In this document: positions 1-7,570 of the stretch, one piece after another
Layout of the letters: each line of letters begins with the position of its first letter
Numbering within the stretch: position 1 is the first letter of the stretch
Origin: a virus
Strand: one strand, 5' to 3'
IMG/VR virus record: IMGVR_UViG_3300024348_000165
Span: 1 to 30,804 of that record
DNA length: 30,804 bases
Translations under genes and position numbers: made by a program
Notes under the pieces: generated by a model
Databases searched by the model: none
Told to the model about the DNA's origin: nothing
The model's input: the letters and a program-made list of their open reading frames with translations, nothing else

Positions 1-681
1 ATCTGACTCTGAAGAAAATAATTTAACAATACATGAGGAATAAAACTTAGTAGCCTGACCACCAGAAGGCTGCTGGCTAGTATACATAGCATTGATATTG
101 TTACGAGACTGAGAAATAAGAACAAGCAAAGTTGGCTTAACCTTATTGTTTGCATAGTTAAGCATTTTCCATGCGTTACTAAAGTCACGGGATTCTGCTC
201 CAATCTGTTTTGTATTTTCTAATGCCTTCATGTCGTCTGTATCTTTTTCAAAATATATTGCTGGAAGCATTGATGTAATAGAGTCTATCACAATTAAATC
301 AACGCCTGCATTCATTAGCCCAACACCGACATCGACCATGTCACTAATAGTTCTTGCTTGTGAATAGATTAGTTTTTCTGGATCTACCCCCAAAGTTCTG
401 GCCCAGTCTTCAGAGTATGACATTTCTGAGTCAATCCAAGCACAAACTTTTCCTTCTTTTTGAGCAAGAGCAATCATTTGAAGACACATAGAGGACTTTG
501 CTGAAGACTTTGATCCCCATATAAGGACTTGCCTACCGTATGGAAGTCCACCTCCTAGTGCACGGTTTAAGCCATAACTAGGTGTAGGCTGGTATTCATA
601 ATTTATCCCAACACCACTACCTAAACGCTTTCTAAGTTTTGGGTCTAATTGTGCTAATACTTCTTCTACGCTAACTGACAT
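1..681 (-). CDS. recA: RecA-like recombinase, partial (3' end beyond window)
   Basis: RecA/UvsX-type ATP-dependent strand-exchange protein, expected to coat single-stranded DNA and drive recombination-coupled replication and repair of the phage genome. I translated 227 codons without a stop from the ATG at 681 to the left edge, so the C-terminus is missing. A Walker A-type loop lies at residues 56-64 (GSKSSAKSS), followed by the WIDSE segment with the likely catalytic Glu at 86, Walker B LIVID at 129-133, SQSRNN at 190-195 (loop L1 region) and PSGGQATKFYSS at about 205-216 (L2 region). The Walker A Gly that normally precedes Lys is Ala here (AKS in place of GKT). GGAGG sits 6 nt before the ATG and the start overlaps the end of the polymerase gene by 11 nt, so the two are probably translated together. 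Family assignment is firm. UvsX-like versus RecA proper cannot be settled from the fragment. Confidence 0.9.
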   Translation of the reverse strand, partial: MSVSVEEVLAQLDPKLRKRLGSGVGINYEYQPTPSYGLNRALGGGLPYGRQVLIWGSKSSAKSSMCLQMIALAQKEGKVCAWIDSEMSYSEDWARTLGVDPEKLIYSQARTISDMVDVGVGLMNAGVDLIVIDSITSMLPAIYFEKDTDDMKALENTKQIGAESRDFSNAWKMLNYANNKVKPTLLVLISQSRNNINAMYTSQQPSGGQATKFYSSCIVKLFSSESD

Positions 682-3600
682 GTACATCCTCCAATGTTAC
701 TGTTCCGTCTTTAGTCTTTCCAAAATCAAACTTATATGATTTTCCTTCTTCAATGTGCATATATGCTTTTGCAAATGATGTAGGGAAAACTGTGATTGAA
801 TGCAAATCTCTACTTGTGTCTGCAAGAGTAAGAGAGGCCATCTTCTTTCCAGTCTTTGTAATTCTTGGCTTAAACGAAACCACAAACATTTCATCATCCT
901 TATATGGAAGTTGCTTGTAACTTAAGAACTTAACAAGCGCATGAGATGATTCTTTTATTTCATCAGAAGGTATGAAAGAAACAATCCTGTTATCATTACA
1001 CAAGACCAGATAAGAACGACCTGTCTCAATAGTTGTATTTTCATCGTCAAATATACCGACACTGCCAGTTTTGTCCAAAACTTCAACTCGTGACCATCCT
1101 GTTCCTCGTTTAATTGATTTTACCATACCCATAAATATGTATGATCCCTTTTCTTCAAAGTCAACAATGTCCTGAATAAATGCATAGTAATGAGAAGGGA
1201 TTGTAATATTAAACTCTGGAAGGTTTAGATATTCATATAAGTTCTCTTTAATCTCCTGATCATTTTTAGGATTATCACTAAAGGTTGCAGCACCAATTAC
1301 TCTTAGCGCCTGGAGTGCACGACTGTTTACTCCGTTACCTTTGGTAAATGTAAACTCTTCAAGTTCTTTGTACGAATTAAATGGTCGTGCTGAAATGTAT
1401 CGTTCACCAATCTTGTCAGATATGAACTTGATAGCACTGAGTCCAAACCTAATACCTTTACCCTCAATTTTAAAATCAATATCCGAATCGTTAATGTGAG
1501 GTAACTTAACGCTAATGCCCATTCTTTTTGCTTCAATAAGATATTCAGTTCTCGCATCTTTGTCCTTTTCATTCTTTAGTACTGAGTACATAAACTCAAG
1601 TGGATAATAATACTTTAGCCATGCTGTCCAGTAAGATAGAGTTGAGTATGCTACTGCGTGTGACTTGTTAAATGAGTACCCTGCGTGAGCCTCAAAGTCA
1701 TGCCATAGATCACGAGCAGCGTTGGGAGCAATAAACTTTGATGCACCTTCTACGAACTTCTCTTTAAACTGATCAAATTCTTTAGCATCCTTTTTCTTTC
1801 CAATGATCTTTCTAACTTTGTCTGCTTCCGACATGGACATACCGCCAAGGTGTACGCATGCTTGCATAACTTGTTCCTGGTAAAGAATACAGCCATAAGT
1901 GTCCTCCGTAAATTGTTTTAGTACCTGGTGTGTATAAGATATATTTTGACGACCATGCTTGCGATCAACATAGTCCTTTCCGATAGTATTCATTGCACCT
2001 GGGCGAACAAGAGCATTTGATGCTGCAAGTTCATTTAAATTCTTGACACCCATCTTAACAAGAAGGTTTGTGTATGGTGCTGCTTCGCACTGGAAGACAC
2101 CCTTTGTATACCCATCTGATAACATCTGATAAACATTTGCATCATCCATTTTGATTTTAAGAAGGTCGATCTTTTTTCCATCTCGCTCTTTAATAATGTC
2201 AATTGTGTTCTTAAGAACAGATAAGGTCTTAAGACCCAAAGCATCAATCTTAATTAAGCCAATTCTTTCAGCCTCTTCCATATCAACACCCACAACTGGA
2301 ATTCTTTCGTCTGATCCAGTAGACGATCTTGTTTCAAGTGGTGCATATCTAAAGATTGGTTCCTTTGCGGTTACAACACCTGCAGCGTGGATTCCTGTAC
2401 CACGAATGCGACCACGTAGTTGCTCTCCGTAAATCTCCACCTCTGGATATTTTTCACGGAACTCATATGTTGATTTAGATGTACAGAAGTCATCCCATGT
2501 ATCCACAGTCTTCAATACTTTGTTAACATCAGATAGTGGAATATTTAATACTCTTGAAACATCTCTAACAATTCCCTTTCCAGTAAACTGAAGGAAGGTA
2601 GCGATAGATGCAACATGTCGATACTGTCTAACTAGATAGTCTTTAACTTCTTCACGACGAGTATCTTGAATATCTGTATCAATATCAGGAAAGTCATTAC
2701 GCTCTGGGTTAATAAAACGAAAGAACAAAAGATTGTGCTCAATAGGGTCAATGTCTGTAATCTTTAGTGCGTAACAAACAAGAGATCCAGCAGATGAACC
2801 ACGACCAGGGCCAACCATGATCTCTTCTTTCTTAGCCCAGTTGATCATGTTGCTCACGACAAGGAAGTATGGTGCAAACTTTTTGTCCTTAATAATCTGC
2901 AACTCTTCTTCAAGTCTATCAAGATACTCTTGGTTTTCTGACAAACCTCGCTCTACCAAACCTTCTAGTGCAGCCTTTGCAAGTTCCTTGTCAGGATTTT
3001 TATACTGTACTGGAAGCAAGTTCATTCCATCTTGAATTCCGTAATCACCAACCTTTTCTGCTATCTCTATTGTGTTAGAGTATATATCTGGACGATCAAT
3101 GCCCTGAGCCTCCATTGCAGATTTCATCTCTTCATAGGAAAGCAAATGAATATCAAACTTGTTAAAAGTAATCTGACGATCTTCACCATACAGATAGTCA
3201 AGTCTCTTCATCATGTCTGGCTGCTTTTTTGATTTTTCAAATGTATGCTCTTTATCAATCTTTACATGTGTATTTAAGAGCAACTTAAATTCTTGAATTT
3301 CTTTTTGATCTGTATGGCTATGATGACAGTCAGGTGTTACAACAACCTTAACTGTAAACTCATCGGCTAATGCTATTAACTGTTTATTAATTTCTGCATC
3401 ATTATGTGGCATAACCTCAATATAATAGTCGTCATTAAACACACGTTTAAACCATTCAATGTATTTCTTTGCAATTGCAAACTCGTTATTCTCAAGTGCT
3501 TTTACAAGTACGCTGCTTGGGCAAGCAGAAGTAACTATAATTCCCTCTGAATATTTTTCCAAGACTTCAAAGTCAAACCTTGGCTTCTTAAAGTATCCCT

Positions 3601-3946
3601 CTGTCCAAGAGATCTCACTAATTTTATTTAAATTCTCTAAACCAATTTGGTTCTTGGCGAGAAGGACTATATGGTTGTAGACTAGATCAAGGTCTCCGTC
3701 TCTTTCAGACTTATCTCTTGTATCGAATCTATCTTGACACATATAGCCTTCTACACCAAGTATAGGCTTAATACCCTTCGCTTTTGCAATACGGTGCAGT
3801 TCCCTATGCCCAGATAAAGTACCGTGGTCAGTGATGGCAATTGCTGGCATCCCTAACTCAACTGCACGGTCAACGTATTCTTCTGGAGTAGCGATTCCAT
3901 CAAAGAGGGAATAGTGGGTATGTACATGTAAGCCTACATAATTCAT
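671..3946 (-). CDS. dnaE: DNA polymerase III alpha subunit (DnaE-type)
   Basis: Replicative family C DNA polymerase, 1091 residues, somewhat shorter than typical bacterial DnaE. The N-terminal PHP domain begins with HVHTHYS (7-13), then ITDHGTLSGH (38-47) and CHHSH (207-211); in this family it can carry metal-dependent proofreading activity. The catalytic palm has GPGRGSSAGS at 379-388, PDIDTD at 420-425 (two metal-binding Asp) and IKIDALGLKTL at 566-575, which supplies the third Asp at 568. RGTGIHAAGV at 515-524 is also typical of DnaE. The C-terminal part has a helix-hairpin-helix region and an OB-fold-like segment (GMVKSIKRGTGWSRVEVLDK). The ATG is 3 nt after the single-stranded DNA-binding protein stop, with only a weak Shine-Dalgarno, which suggests translational coupling. 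No clamp or clamp loader is visible in the window, so it may borrow the host's. Confidence 0.96.
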   Translation of the reverse strand: MNYVGLHVHTHYSLFDGIATPEEYVDRAVELGMPAIAITDHGTLSGHRELHRIAKAKGIKPILGVEGYMCQDRFDTRDKSERDGDLDLVYNHIVLLAKNQIGLENLNKISEISWTEGYFKKPRFDFEVLEKYSEGIIVTSACPSSVLVKALENNEFAIAKKYIEWFKRVFNDDYYIEVMPHNDAEINKQLIALADEFTVKVVVTPDCHHSHTDQKEIQEFKLLLNTHVKIDKEHTFEKSKKQPDMMKRLDYLYGEDRQITFNKFDIHLLSYEEMKSAMEAQGIDRPDIYSNTIEIAEKVGDYGIQDGMNLLPVQYKNPDKELAKAALEGLVERGLSENQEYLDRLEEELQIIKDKKFAPYFLVVSNMINWAKKEEIMVGPGRGSSAGSLVCYALKITDIDPIEHNLLFFRFINPERNDFPDIDTDIQDTRREEVKDYLVRQYRHVASIATFLQFTGKGIVRDVSRVLNIPLSDVNKVLKTVDTWDDFCTSKSTYEFREKYPEVEIYGEQLRGRIRGTGIHAAGVVTAKEPIFRYAPLETRSSTGSDERIPVVGVDMEEAERIGLIKIDALGLKTLSVLKNTIDIIKERDGKKIDLLKIKMDDANVYQMLSDGYTKGVFQCEAAPYTNLLVKMGVKNLNELAASNALVRPGAMNTIGKDYVDRKHGRQNISYTHQVLKQFTEDTYGCILYQEQVMQACVHLGGMSMSEADKVRKIIGKKKDAKEFDQFKEKFVEGASKFIAPNAARDLWHDFEAHAGYSFNKSHAVAYSTLSYWTAWLKYYYPLEFMYSVLKNEKDKDARTEYLIEAKRMGISVKLPHINDSDIDFKIEGKGIRFGLSAIKFISDKIGERYISARPFNSYKELEEFTFTKGNGVNSRALQALRVIGAATFSDNPKNDQEIKENLYEYLNLPEFNITIPSHYYAFIQDIVDFEEKGSYIFMGMVKSIKRGTGWSRVEVLDKTGSVGIFDDENTTIETGRSYLVLCNDNRIVSFIPSDEIKESSHALVKFLSYKQLPYKDDEMFVVSFKPRITKTGKKMASLTLADTSRDLHSITVFPTSFAKAYMHIEEGKSYKFDFGKTKDGTVTLEDVHVS

Positions 3947-3949
3947 CTG

Positions 3950-4234
3950 TTACCAGTCAATATTCGTTGACGAAGTTACAGAAGGAGTGTCAAAGCCAAG
4001 ATAAAAGGCTTCTTGTTCAGCATAAGGAATCTTCTTGAGTGCTGATTCCAAAGGGTAAGGCTCAATAGCCTTCCAATCAAATGGCTCTTTATCTGGTGCT
4101 GATGGAATAAGTGTGTAATTAGTTTCAGTTCCCTGACCATTACGCTTTAACTTCCACAGTACGTTTGAGATGCTACCTGTTTCAAGTGCATACTCACGAA
4201 TTGTATTGAATGATGATTGCTTGCTAATTCCCAT
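3950..4234 (-). CDS. Single-stranded DNA-binding protein, C-terminal fragment (frame broken)
   Basis: This frame encodes the second half of the single-stranded DNA-binding protein begun by the gene at 4599. The ATG at 4234 is internal, not a real start: reading back in frame, residues KPYVAIWS (4258-4235) precede it and would continue the OB-fold strand of the upstream fragment. The segment contains MGISKQSSFNTIREYALETG and VLWKLKRNGQGTETNYTLIP, a pattern I recognise from actinobacteriophage single-stranded DNA-binding proteins, and ends in a polar tail finishing NIDW. There is no separate Shine-Dalgarno. Restoring one A at 4257-4259 would give one 216-residue protein running from 4599 to 3950. 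In the sequence as given, this half is probably not expressed on its own. Confidence 0.75.
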   Translation of the reverse strand: MGISKQSSFNTIREYALETGSISNVLWKLKRNGQGTETNYTLIPSAPDKEPFDWKAIEPYPLESALKKIPYAEQEAFYLGFDTPSVTSSTNIDW

Positions 4235-4599
4235 TGACCAGATAGCAACGTATGGCTTTCAATTCCATCGTCTACAAGAACATTACAATAGAAACGAAGT
4301 CTTGCTCTCCAGCCAGCCTTTGGATCCTTGCGGTGCATTTCTTCTGCCCAGTCACGGCCCTCTGACTCAATTGTGTCTACAGCCTTACGCTTGTAGTCTT
4401 TTGGATTTACGTGTTCCTTAACAACTAGTGCAAGTCCACGGTCTGCATTATAATTTGCTGAATCCTCATCAAGTTCTTCAATGAATCGGATCTTTGCTGA
4501 TTGACCATCAGCGAGTTTTAACCAACGGACCTTTGGTCCGTCTGATTTTGGCTTGTCGAGCAGGGCATTAATGTTTTTGAGTCCCTTTACTACGCTCAT
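4147..4599 (-). CDS. Single-stranded DNA-binding protein, N-terminal fragment (frameshifted)
   Basis: The first 114 residues are the N-terminal half of a phage single-stranded DNA-binding protein, which would coat the lagging strand and interact with the polymerase and recombinase encoded just downstream. RWLKLADGQSAKIRFIEEL and RLRFYCNVLVDDGIE are OB-fold-like strands seen in this phage family. After the GAA codon at 4260-4258 the frame is lost: the remaining 36 residues, ending QTYCGS, have no family resemblance, while the expected continuation lies in the -1 frame (3950-4258). The ATG has a strong Shine-Dalgarno (AAAGGAGAAATAATATG). The 25-nt gap before it also carries a weak -10-like TATAAC. 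A single missing A in a short A run, from mutation or sequencing error, is the simplest explanation. Confidence 0.8.
   Translation of the reverse strand: MSVVKGLKNINALLDKPKSDGPKVRWLKLADGQSAKIRFIEELDEDSANYNADRGLALVVKEHVNPKDYKRKAVDTIESEGRDWAEEMHRKDPKAGWRARLRFYCNVLVDDGIESHTLLSGQWELASNHHSIQFVSMHLKQVASQTYCGS
4257..4259 (-). other. Probable one-base deletion in an A run within the SSB gene
   Basis: On the minus strand the codons ATT GAA AGC CAT lead into unrelated sequence. One extra A (GAA AAG CCA TAC) joins the two halves of the single-stranded DNA-binding protein as GIE-KPYVAIW. The site has no canonical X-XXY-YYZ slippery heptamer, so programmed frameshifting is the less likely reading. Confidence 0.75.
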
Positions 4600-4624
4600 A
4601 TTATTTCTCCTTTGTGTTGTTATA

Positions 4625-5569
4625 TTAGTTTAGCATAAGGTCTATAGATTTGTCAAACTGGAACTCTAGTTCCTTAATACTTTGATCATCCATATCGCCT
4701 ATGTCTTTATATTTTTTATTAAGTTGTATTACAGAAACACGAGATCCAAGTTTTTCAATTATCCTGTCTTTCATGCCACTGCCTGCTTCATCGTTATCAG
4801 CAATGATAATGATATCATTAAAATACTTTTGAAGCAAATCTATTTGTGTATTTGATACTGTTGCACCTAGCGTTGCAACTGCTGGTATTCCTACCTGATC
4901 AAGCCTAATTGCATCAAACGATGACTCAACTACATACACCTTGCTTGATAACTTTACACGACTAAGGTTGAATAAAGTTTTACTTTTAGGTAGGCCTGGT
5001 GAGTTTTTAAATTCTTTTCCTTCTATAGACCTTCCAACAAAACCTATTGCTATTCCATCAGGACTGTGAACTGGAACAGTAACCATATCTTGTTTTTCAG
5101 AATAACCTAGAGAAAACTTTGCCCAGGAAGTGTTTTCAATTTTGCGATATTTGAAATATTCTTTTGCTTTATCTGATGAAAGTAAGCCATTATAAAGTCT
5201 TTTTAATATTAGTTCGTCAAACTGAACAAACTCTGGCTTGACATATAACTGTTGATTTATTTGCTGCTCAAGATCTATAGCCTGATCTTTTGATTTAATA
5301 AATCTAACAGACTCAAAGTAGGATCTTCCAGATGAATGCATTACAAGTTCGCAAAGGTCTGCTGATTTTCTGCATGAGAAACAAAAGAACATACCGCTTT
5401 CTTTATTTACTTCTCCTGCTGGTGTTTTATTATTATTATGGAATGGACAGAATATCATATACTCTGTTTCTAACTCTGACTGTACAGTTACACCTGATCC
5501 TGTGAGAACTCTTTTGACTTGCTCTTTTGTGTAAATATCGCCCTTGTTCCGTATAGTCCTTCTATCCAT
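4625..5569 (-). CDS. DnaG-type DNA primase (CHC2 zinc finger and TOPRIM)
   Basis: Makes RNA primers for lagging-strand synthesis, 314 residues. The N-terminal CHC2 zinc-binding domain uses C41, H44, C63 and C66 (CPFH ... CFSC). A DnaG-like catalytic core follows, with IGFVGRSIEGKEFKNSPG at 175-192, and a TOPRIM fold in which VVESSFDA (213-220) supplies the conserved Glu at 215 and IIIADNDEAGSG (254-265) supplies Asp 258 and 260. It is about half the length of bacterial DnaG and ends just after TOPRIM, so it lacks a separate helicase-binding C-terminal domain. The start is ATG at 5569 with AAGGAA 6 nt upstream. No better start lies downstream before the zinc finger, so the 82-nt overlap with the preceding gene appears genuine. 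Confidence 0.93.
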   Translation of the reverse strand: MDRRTIRNKGDIYTKEQVKRVLTGSGVTVQSELETEYMIFCPFHNNNKTPAGEVNKESGMFFCFSCRKSADLCELVMHSSGRSYFESVRFIKSKDQAIDLEQQINQQLYVKPEFVQFDELILKRLYNGLLSSDKAKEYFKYRKIENTSWAKFSLGYSEKQDMVTVPVHSPDGIAIGFVGRSIEGKEFKNSPGLPKSKTLFNLSRVKLSSKVYVVESSFDAIRLDQVGIPAVATLGATVSNTQIDLLQKYFNDIIIIADNDEAGSGMKDRIIEKLGSRVSVIQLNKKYKDIGDMDDQSIKELEFQFDKSIDLMLN

Positions 5570-5814
5570 TCGCTTTTCCTTTTCCCTACGTGTATTCCAT
5601 ATAATGTTAATTCAAATTCAAAACTTTGCTTCTTTATATTATAGTCTATTGTAAAATCTGGCTCTATCTCAAACTTTGGGACATATCCAGAAAGTCTCAT
5701 TTCTGATATTAATAGTCTAACATACTCTCCTCTTAATCGGTCAATGGCAGAATCGTCATGGATGACTCCACTAAGGTTAAACCTTTTAATATTCTTATGA
5801 TGAAAGTTTTCCAC
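5488..5814 (-). CDS. Conserved phage protein of unknown function, 108 residues
   Basis: A small protein between helicase and primase. I do not know its function, though its middle (KRFNLSGVIHDDSA, then SEMRLSGYVPKFEIEP and FELTLYGIHVGK) resembles a family I recall next to replication genes in actinobacteriophages. I chose GTG at 5814 because the open frame upstream of it only antisense-shadows the helicase gene, and homolog-like sequence starts at VENFHHKNIKRF. There is no Shine-Dalgarno. Instead TATAAT lies exactly six bases before the GTG, consistent with a leaderless transcript. The 3' end overlaps the primase gene by 82 nt in another frame. A role at the replication fork is guilt by association only. 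Confidence 0.75.
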   Translation of the reverse strand: MENFHHKNIKRFNLSGVIHDDSAIDRLRGEYVRLLISEMRLSGYVPKFEIEPDFTIDYNIKKQSFEFELTLYGIHVGKRKSEWIEGLYGTRAIFTQKSKSKEFSQDQV

Positions 5815-5820
5815 ATAATT

Positions 5821-5826
5821 ATTATA
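5821..5826 (-). promoter_or_regulatory. -10 element, leaderless promoter before the 108-residue gene
   Basis: TATAAT followed by AATTAT and then GTG at 5814. It lies in the 13-nt gap after the helicase stop. There is no TG extension and no good -35, so it is weaker than the other sites. Confidence 0.45.
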
Positions 5827-5827
5827 C

Positions 5828-7048
5828 CTACTTATCTTCAAAATCTTTATATCTGTAATATCCCTTATCAAAGTCACACTGAACAAGAAAGTCTCCCATA
5901 AAACCATTACGGTTCTTTCTAAAAGCGCATTCAATGATATCACTATTATTACCACGGCCAAGGGCTAAGACCCAGTCAGCATCGTAAGCAATCTGTCTAG
6001 ACCATGCTGTTTGACCCAGTGTAGGTACCGTAGATAGATCGTTAACATCATCTGGTGTGGCAGATGAAATAGCAATAATAGGAACTTCTTCACCAATAGC
6101 CATTAGTTTAAGTTCTCTTGAAAGGTTCTTCATTCGTACCGTTTCATTATCTGACTTTTGATTAGGAGCCATCAACTGAAGATAGTCAACGATTACAAAG
6201 TCTGGCTTGTACTGATCAATCTTTCCACGGAGAACTGAGGGGTTAATCTCTCCACCTTGGTCATTTGAAATGATATGAAACTCTGGCTTTCCCTGAAGAT
6301 GCTTTGCATGCCAATCCTTTAACATATCTAGTTCTATCTCACCATTACTTAATTTTCTATGAGACCATCTGCCCTCACCCATAATAGTAAATACACGATT
6401 ACGAACCTCTGTCTCACTCATTTCAAGACTGATAACCAGTGGGCTACGACCCTGTTTCCAAGCCTGTACAGCGAAGTAGAGAGCCAACCAAGACTTTCCT
6501 ATACCTGGGTATGCCAGGAACACTCCTAACTGCCCTGGCATGATTCCAGAAGGTAGGTAGTTATCAAATCCTGGTAGGCCAGTCTTGATGCCAATGTGCC
6601 CAAGTTCTTGCTGCTTCTTTACATTTTCAAAGTAAGCGATTGCAGACTCTAGATCTGTAACATCAATATCACGAATTGCAGATGTATTCTTTTTAAGTTC
6701 TGAGGTTTTTGTAATTAAAGTTTCTAGTGCTTCTGTTCCATGGCCTCCTTGAACATCTGATGCTGCGGATCTTAGAATATCTTTTAGGCTATCGTTTAAG
6801 TATTCAACCTGAAGTTCTGCAAGATGATGCTTTGTAGAACCAACATCCTTAATTGGCTCAAAATCTCTAAACTTTTCTACAACTAGGGATGCTGGAGGGA
6901 CTGATGCATTTTGTTCTGAATAGACTCTGATAAAATTCCAAATATCTCCGTGGGTTCTTAGGAGAGAGTCAATATTGTTTTGCAATAGAACATGGACTTG
7001 CTTATCTTGAAGAACAGCCGAAAGTAGTTTTGCCTCTGTGTTATTCAC
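5828..7048 (-). CDS. Replicative DNA helicase, DnaB-like
   Basis: Hexameric 5'-3' replicative helicase of the DnaB/RecA-fold class, 406 residues. A helical N-terminal region of about 120 residues resembles the DnaB N-terminal domain, which interacts with primase. The motor has Walker A at 179-186 (AYPGIGKS), the Glu-containing ISLEMS at 206-211, Walker B FVIVDYLQL at 284-292, a conserved Ser/Thr-rich segment AISSATPDD at 326-334, and FRKNRNG at 376-382, which fits the arginine-finger beta-hairpin. The start is GTG at 7048, 8 nt inside the previous gene, with AAGGAG about 8 nt upstream. It is slightly shorter than bacterial DnaB, as is common for phage versions. Confidence 0.94.
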   Translation of the reverse strand: MNNTEAKLLSAVLQDKQVHVLLQNNIDSLLRTHGDIWNFIRVYSEQNASVPPASLVVEKFRDFEPIKDVGSTKHHLAELQVEYLNDSLKDILRSAASDVQGGHGTEALETLITKTSELKKNTSAIRDIDVTDLESAIAYFENVKKQQELGHIGIKTGLPGFDNYLPSGIMPGQLGVFLAYPGIGKSWLALYFAVQAWKQGRSPLVISLEMSETEVRNRVFTIMGEGRWSHRKLSNGEIELDMLKDWHAKHLQGKPEFHIISNDQGGEINPSVLRGKIDQYKPDFVIVDYLQLMAPNQKSDNETVRMKNLSRELKLMAIGEEVPIIAISSATPDDVNDLSTVPTLGQTAWSRQIAYDADWVLALGRGNNSDIIECAFRKNRNGFMGDFLVQCDFDKGYYRYKDFEDK

Positions 7049-7349
7049 TTAACCACTCCTTAGCCATTACTCTTCGCTCCATTCTATCTTTTTGATCTTG
7101 GTCTTTGTCTCTTTTTGATTGTAATATCTTTTCTGCATTATATGCGAAATGATTCCAACTTGGTGTCTGTGCAATTTTAAAATAGTACTCTAGTAAATCA
7201 TAGCATATAGAAATTCCATATGACTCAACAAGTGCATCGGATGCCCATTGCTCAACATTTAGATTCAGTGATGGCTTTGATTCGTACCTTGCTGTATGAT
7301 ACTTGCTGTATCTTGAAAGCAAAGCCATTCGGTCTTTGCGTTCTGCCAT
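7041..7349 (-). CDS. Hypothetical protein upstream of helicase, 102 residues
   Basis: I do not recognise a named family. The protein is basic and mostly helical, with several aromatic residues in the middle (SYGISICYDLLEYYFKIAQ, then SWNHFAYNAEKIL) and a highly charged, probably helical C-terminus (KRDKDQDQKDRMERRV). It starts by a TAATG overlap with the preceding gene and its end overlaps the GTG of the helicase by 8 nt, so helicase translation is probably coupled to it. A small protein fixed directly before a DnaB-type helicase could be a loader or accessory factor, but no loader motif is visible and this is only a positional guess. Confidence 0.8.
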   Translation of the reverse strand: MAERKDRMALLSRYSKYHTARYESKPSLNLNVEQWASDALVESYGISICYDLLEYYFKIAQTPSWNHFAYNAEKILQSKRDKDQDQKDRMERRVMAKEWLSE

Positions 7350-7555
7350 TAGGACTCTTCGGCCTCTGACTGTGCCTCTTTAATTTTTTCTGTAAGTTTA
7401 TCTTCTACAAACTTATAAACTCTTTCAAAAGCCTGATCTGTATTTTCACCGTCTCTCTTATTATCAATTACTCCAAGATCCAATCTTAGTGATTGAAAAT
7501 TTCCTAGGTTAAGTGTGTATCCTAATGTTACTGATACCTTTGTCTCTTCTATCAT
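7349..7555 (-). CDS. Hypothetical protein, 68 residues
   Basis: Function unknown. The first half has an alternating beta-strand pattern (KVSVTLGYTLNLGNFQSLRLDLGV), followed by an acidic helix (ERVYKFVEDKLTEKIKEAQ). I recall similar short proteins near replication genes of actinobacteriophages, none with an assigned role. It has a very strong Shine-Dalgarno (TTGGAGGGGTAATG) in the 15-nt gap after the helix-turn-helix gene, and its stop overlaps the next start as TAATG. It is therefore likely well translated. Confidence 0.8.
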   Translation of the reverse strand: MIEETKVSVTLGYTLNLGNFQSLRLDLGVIDNKRDGENTDQAFERVYKFVEDKLTEKIKEAQSEAEES

Positions 7556-7570
7556 TACCCCTCCAAGGGA

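Noticed and set aside
4250-4265. Programmed -1 frameshift in the single-stranded DNA-binding protein gene
   Set aside because: ATT GAA AGC CAT offers no slippery heptamer and re-pairing of the GAA-bound tRNA with TGA would be poor. A one-base loss in the A run explains it better.
5815-5961. Longer version of the 108-residue gene starting at 5961
   Set aside because: The added segment is antisense-phase sequence within the helicase gene and looks unlike the rest of the protein; GTG at 5814 follows the helicase stop.
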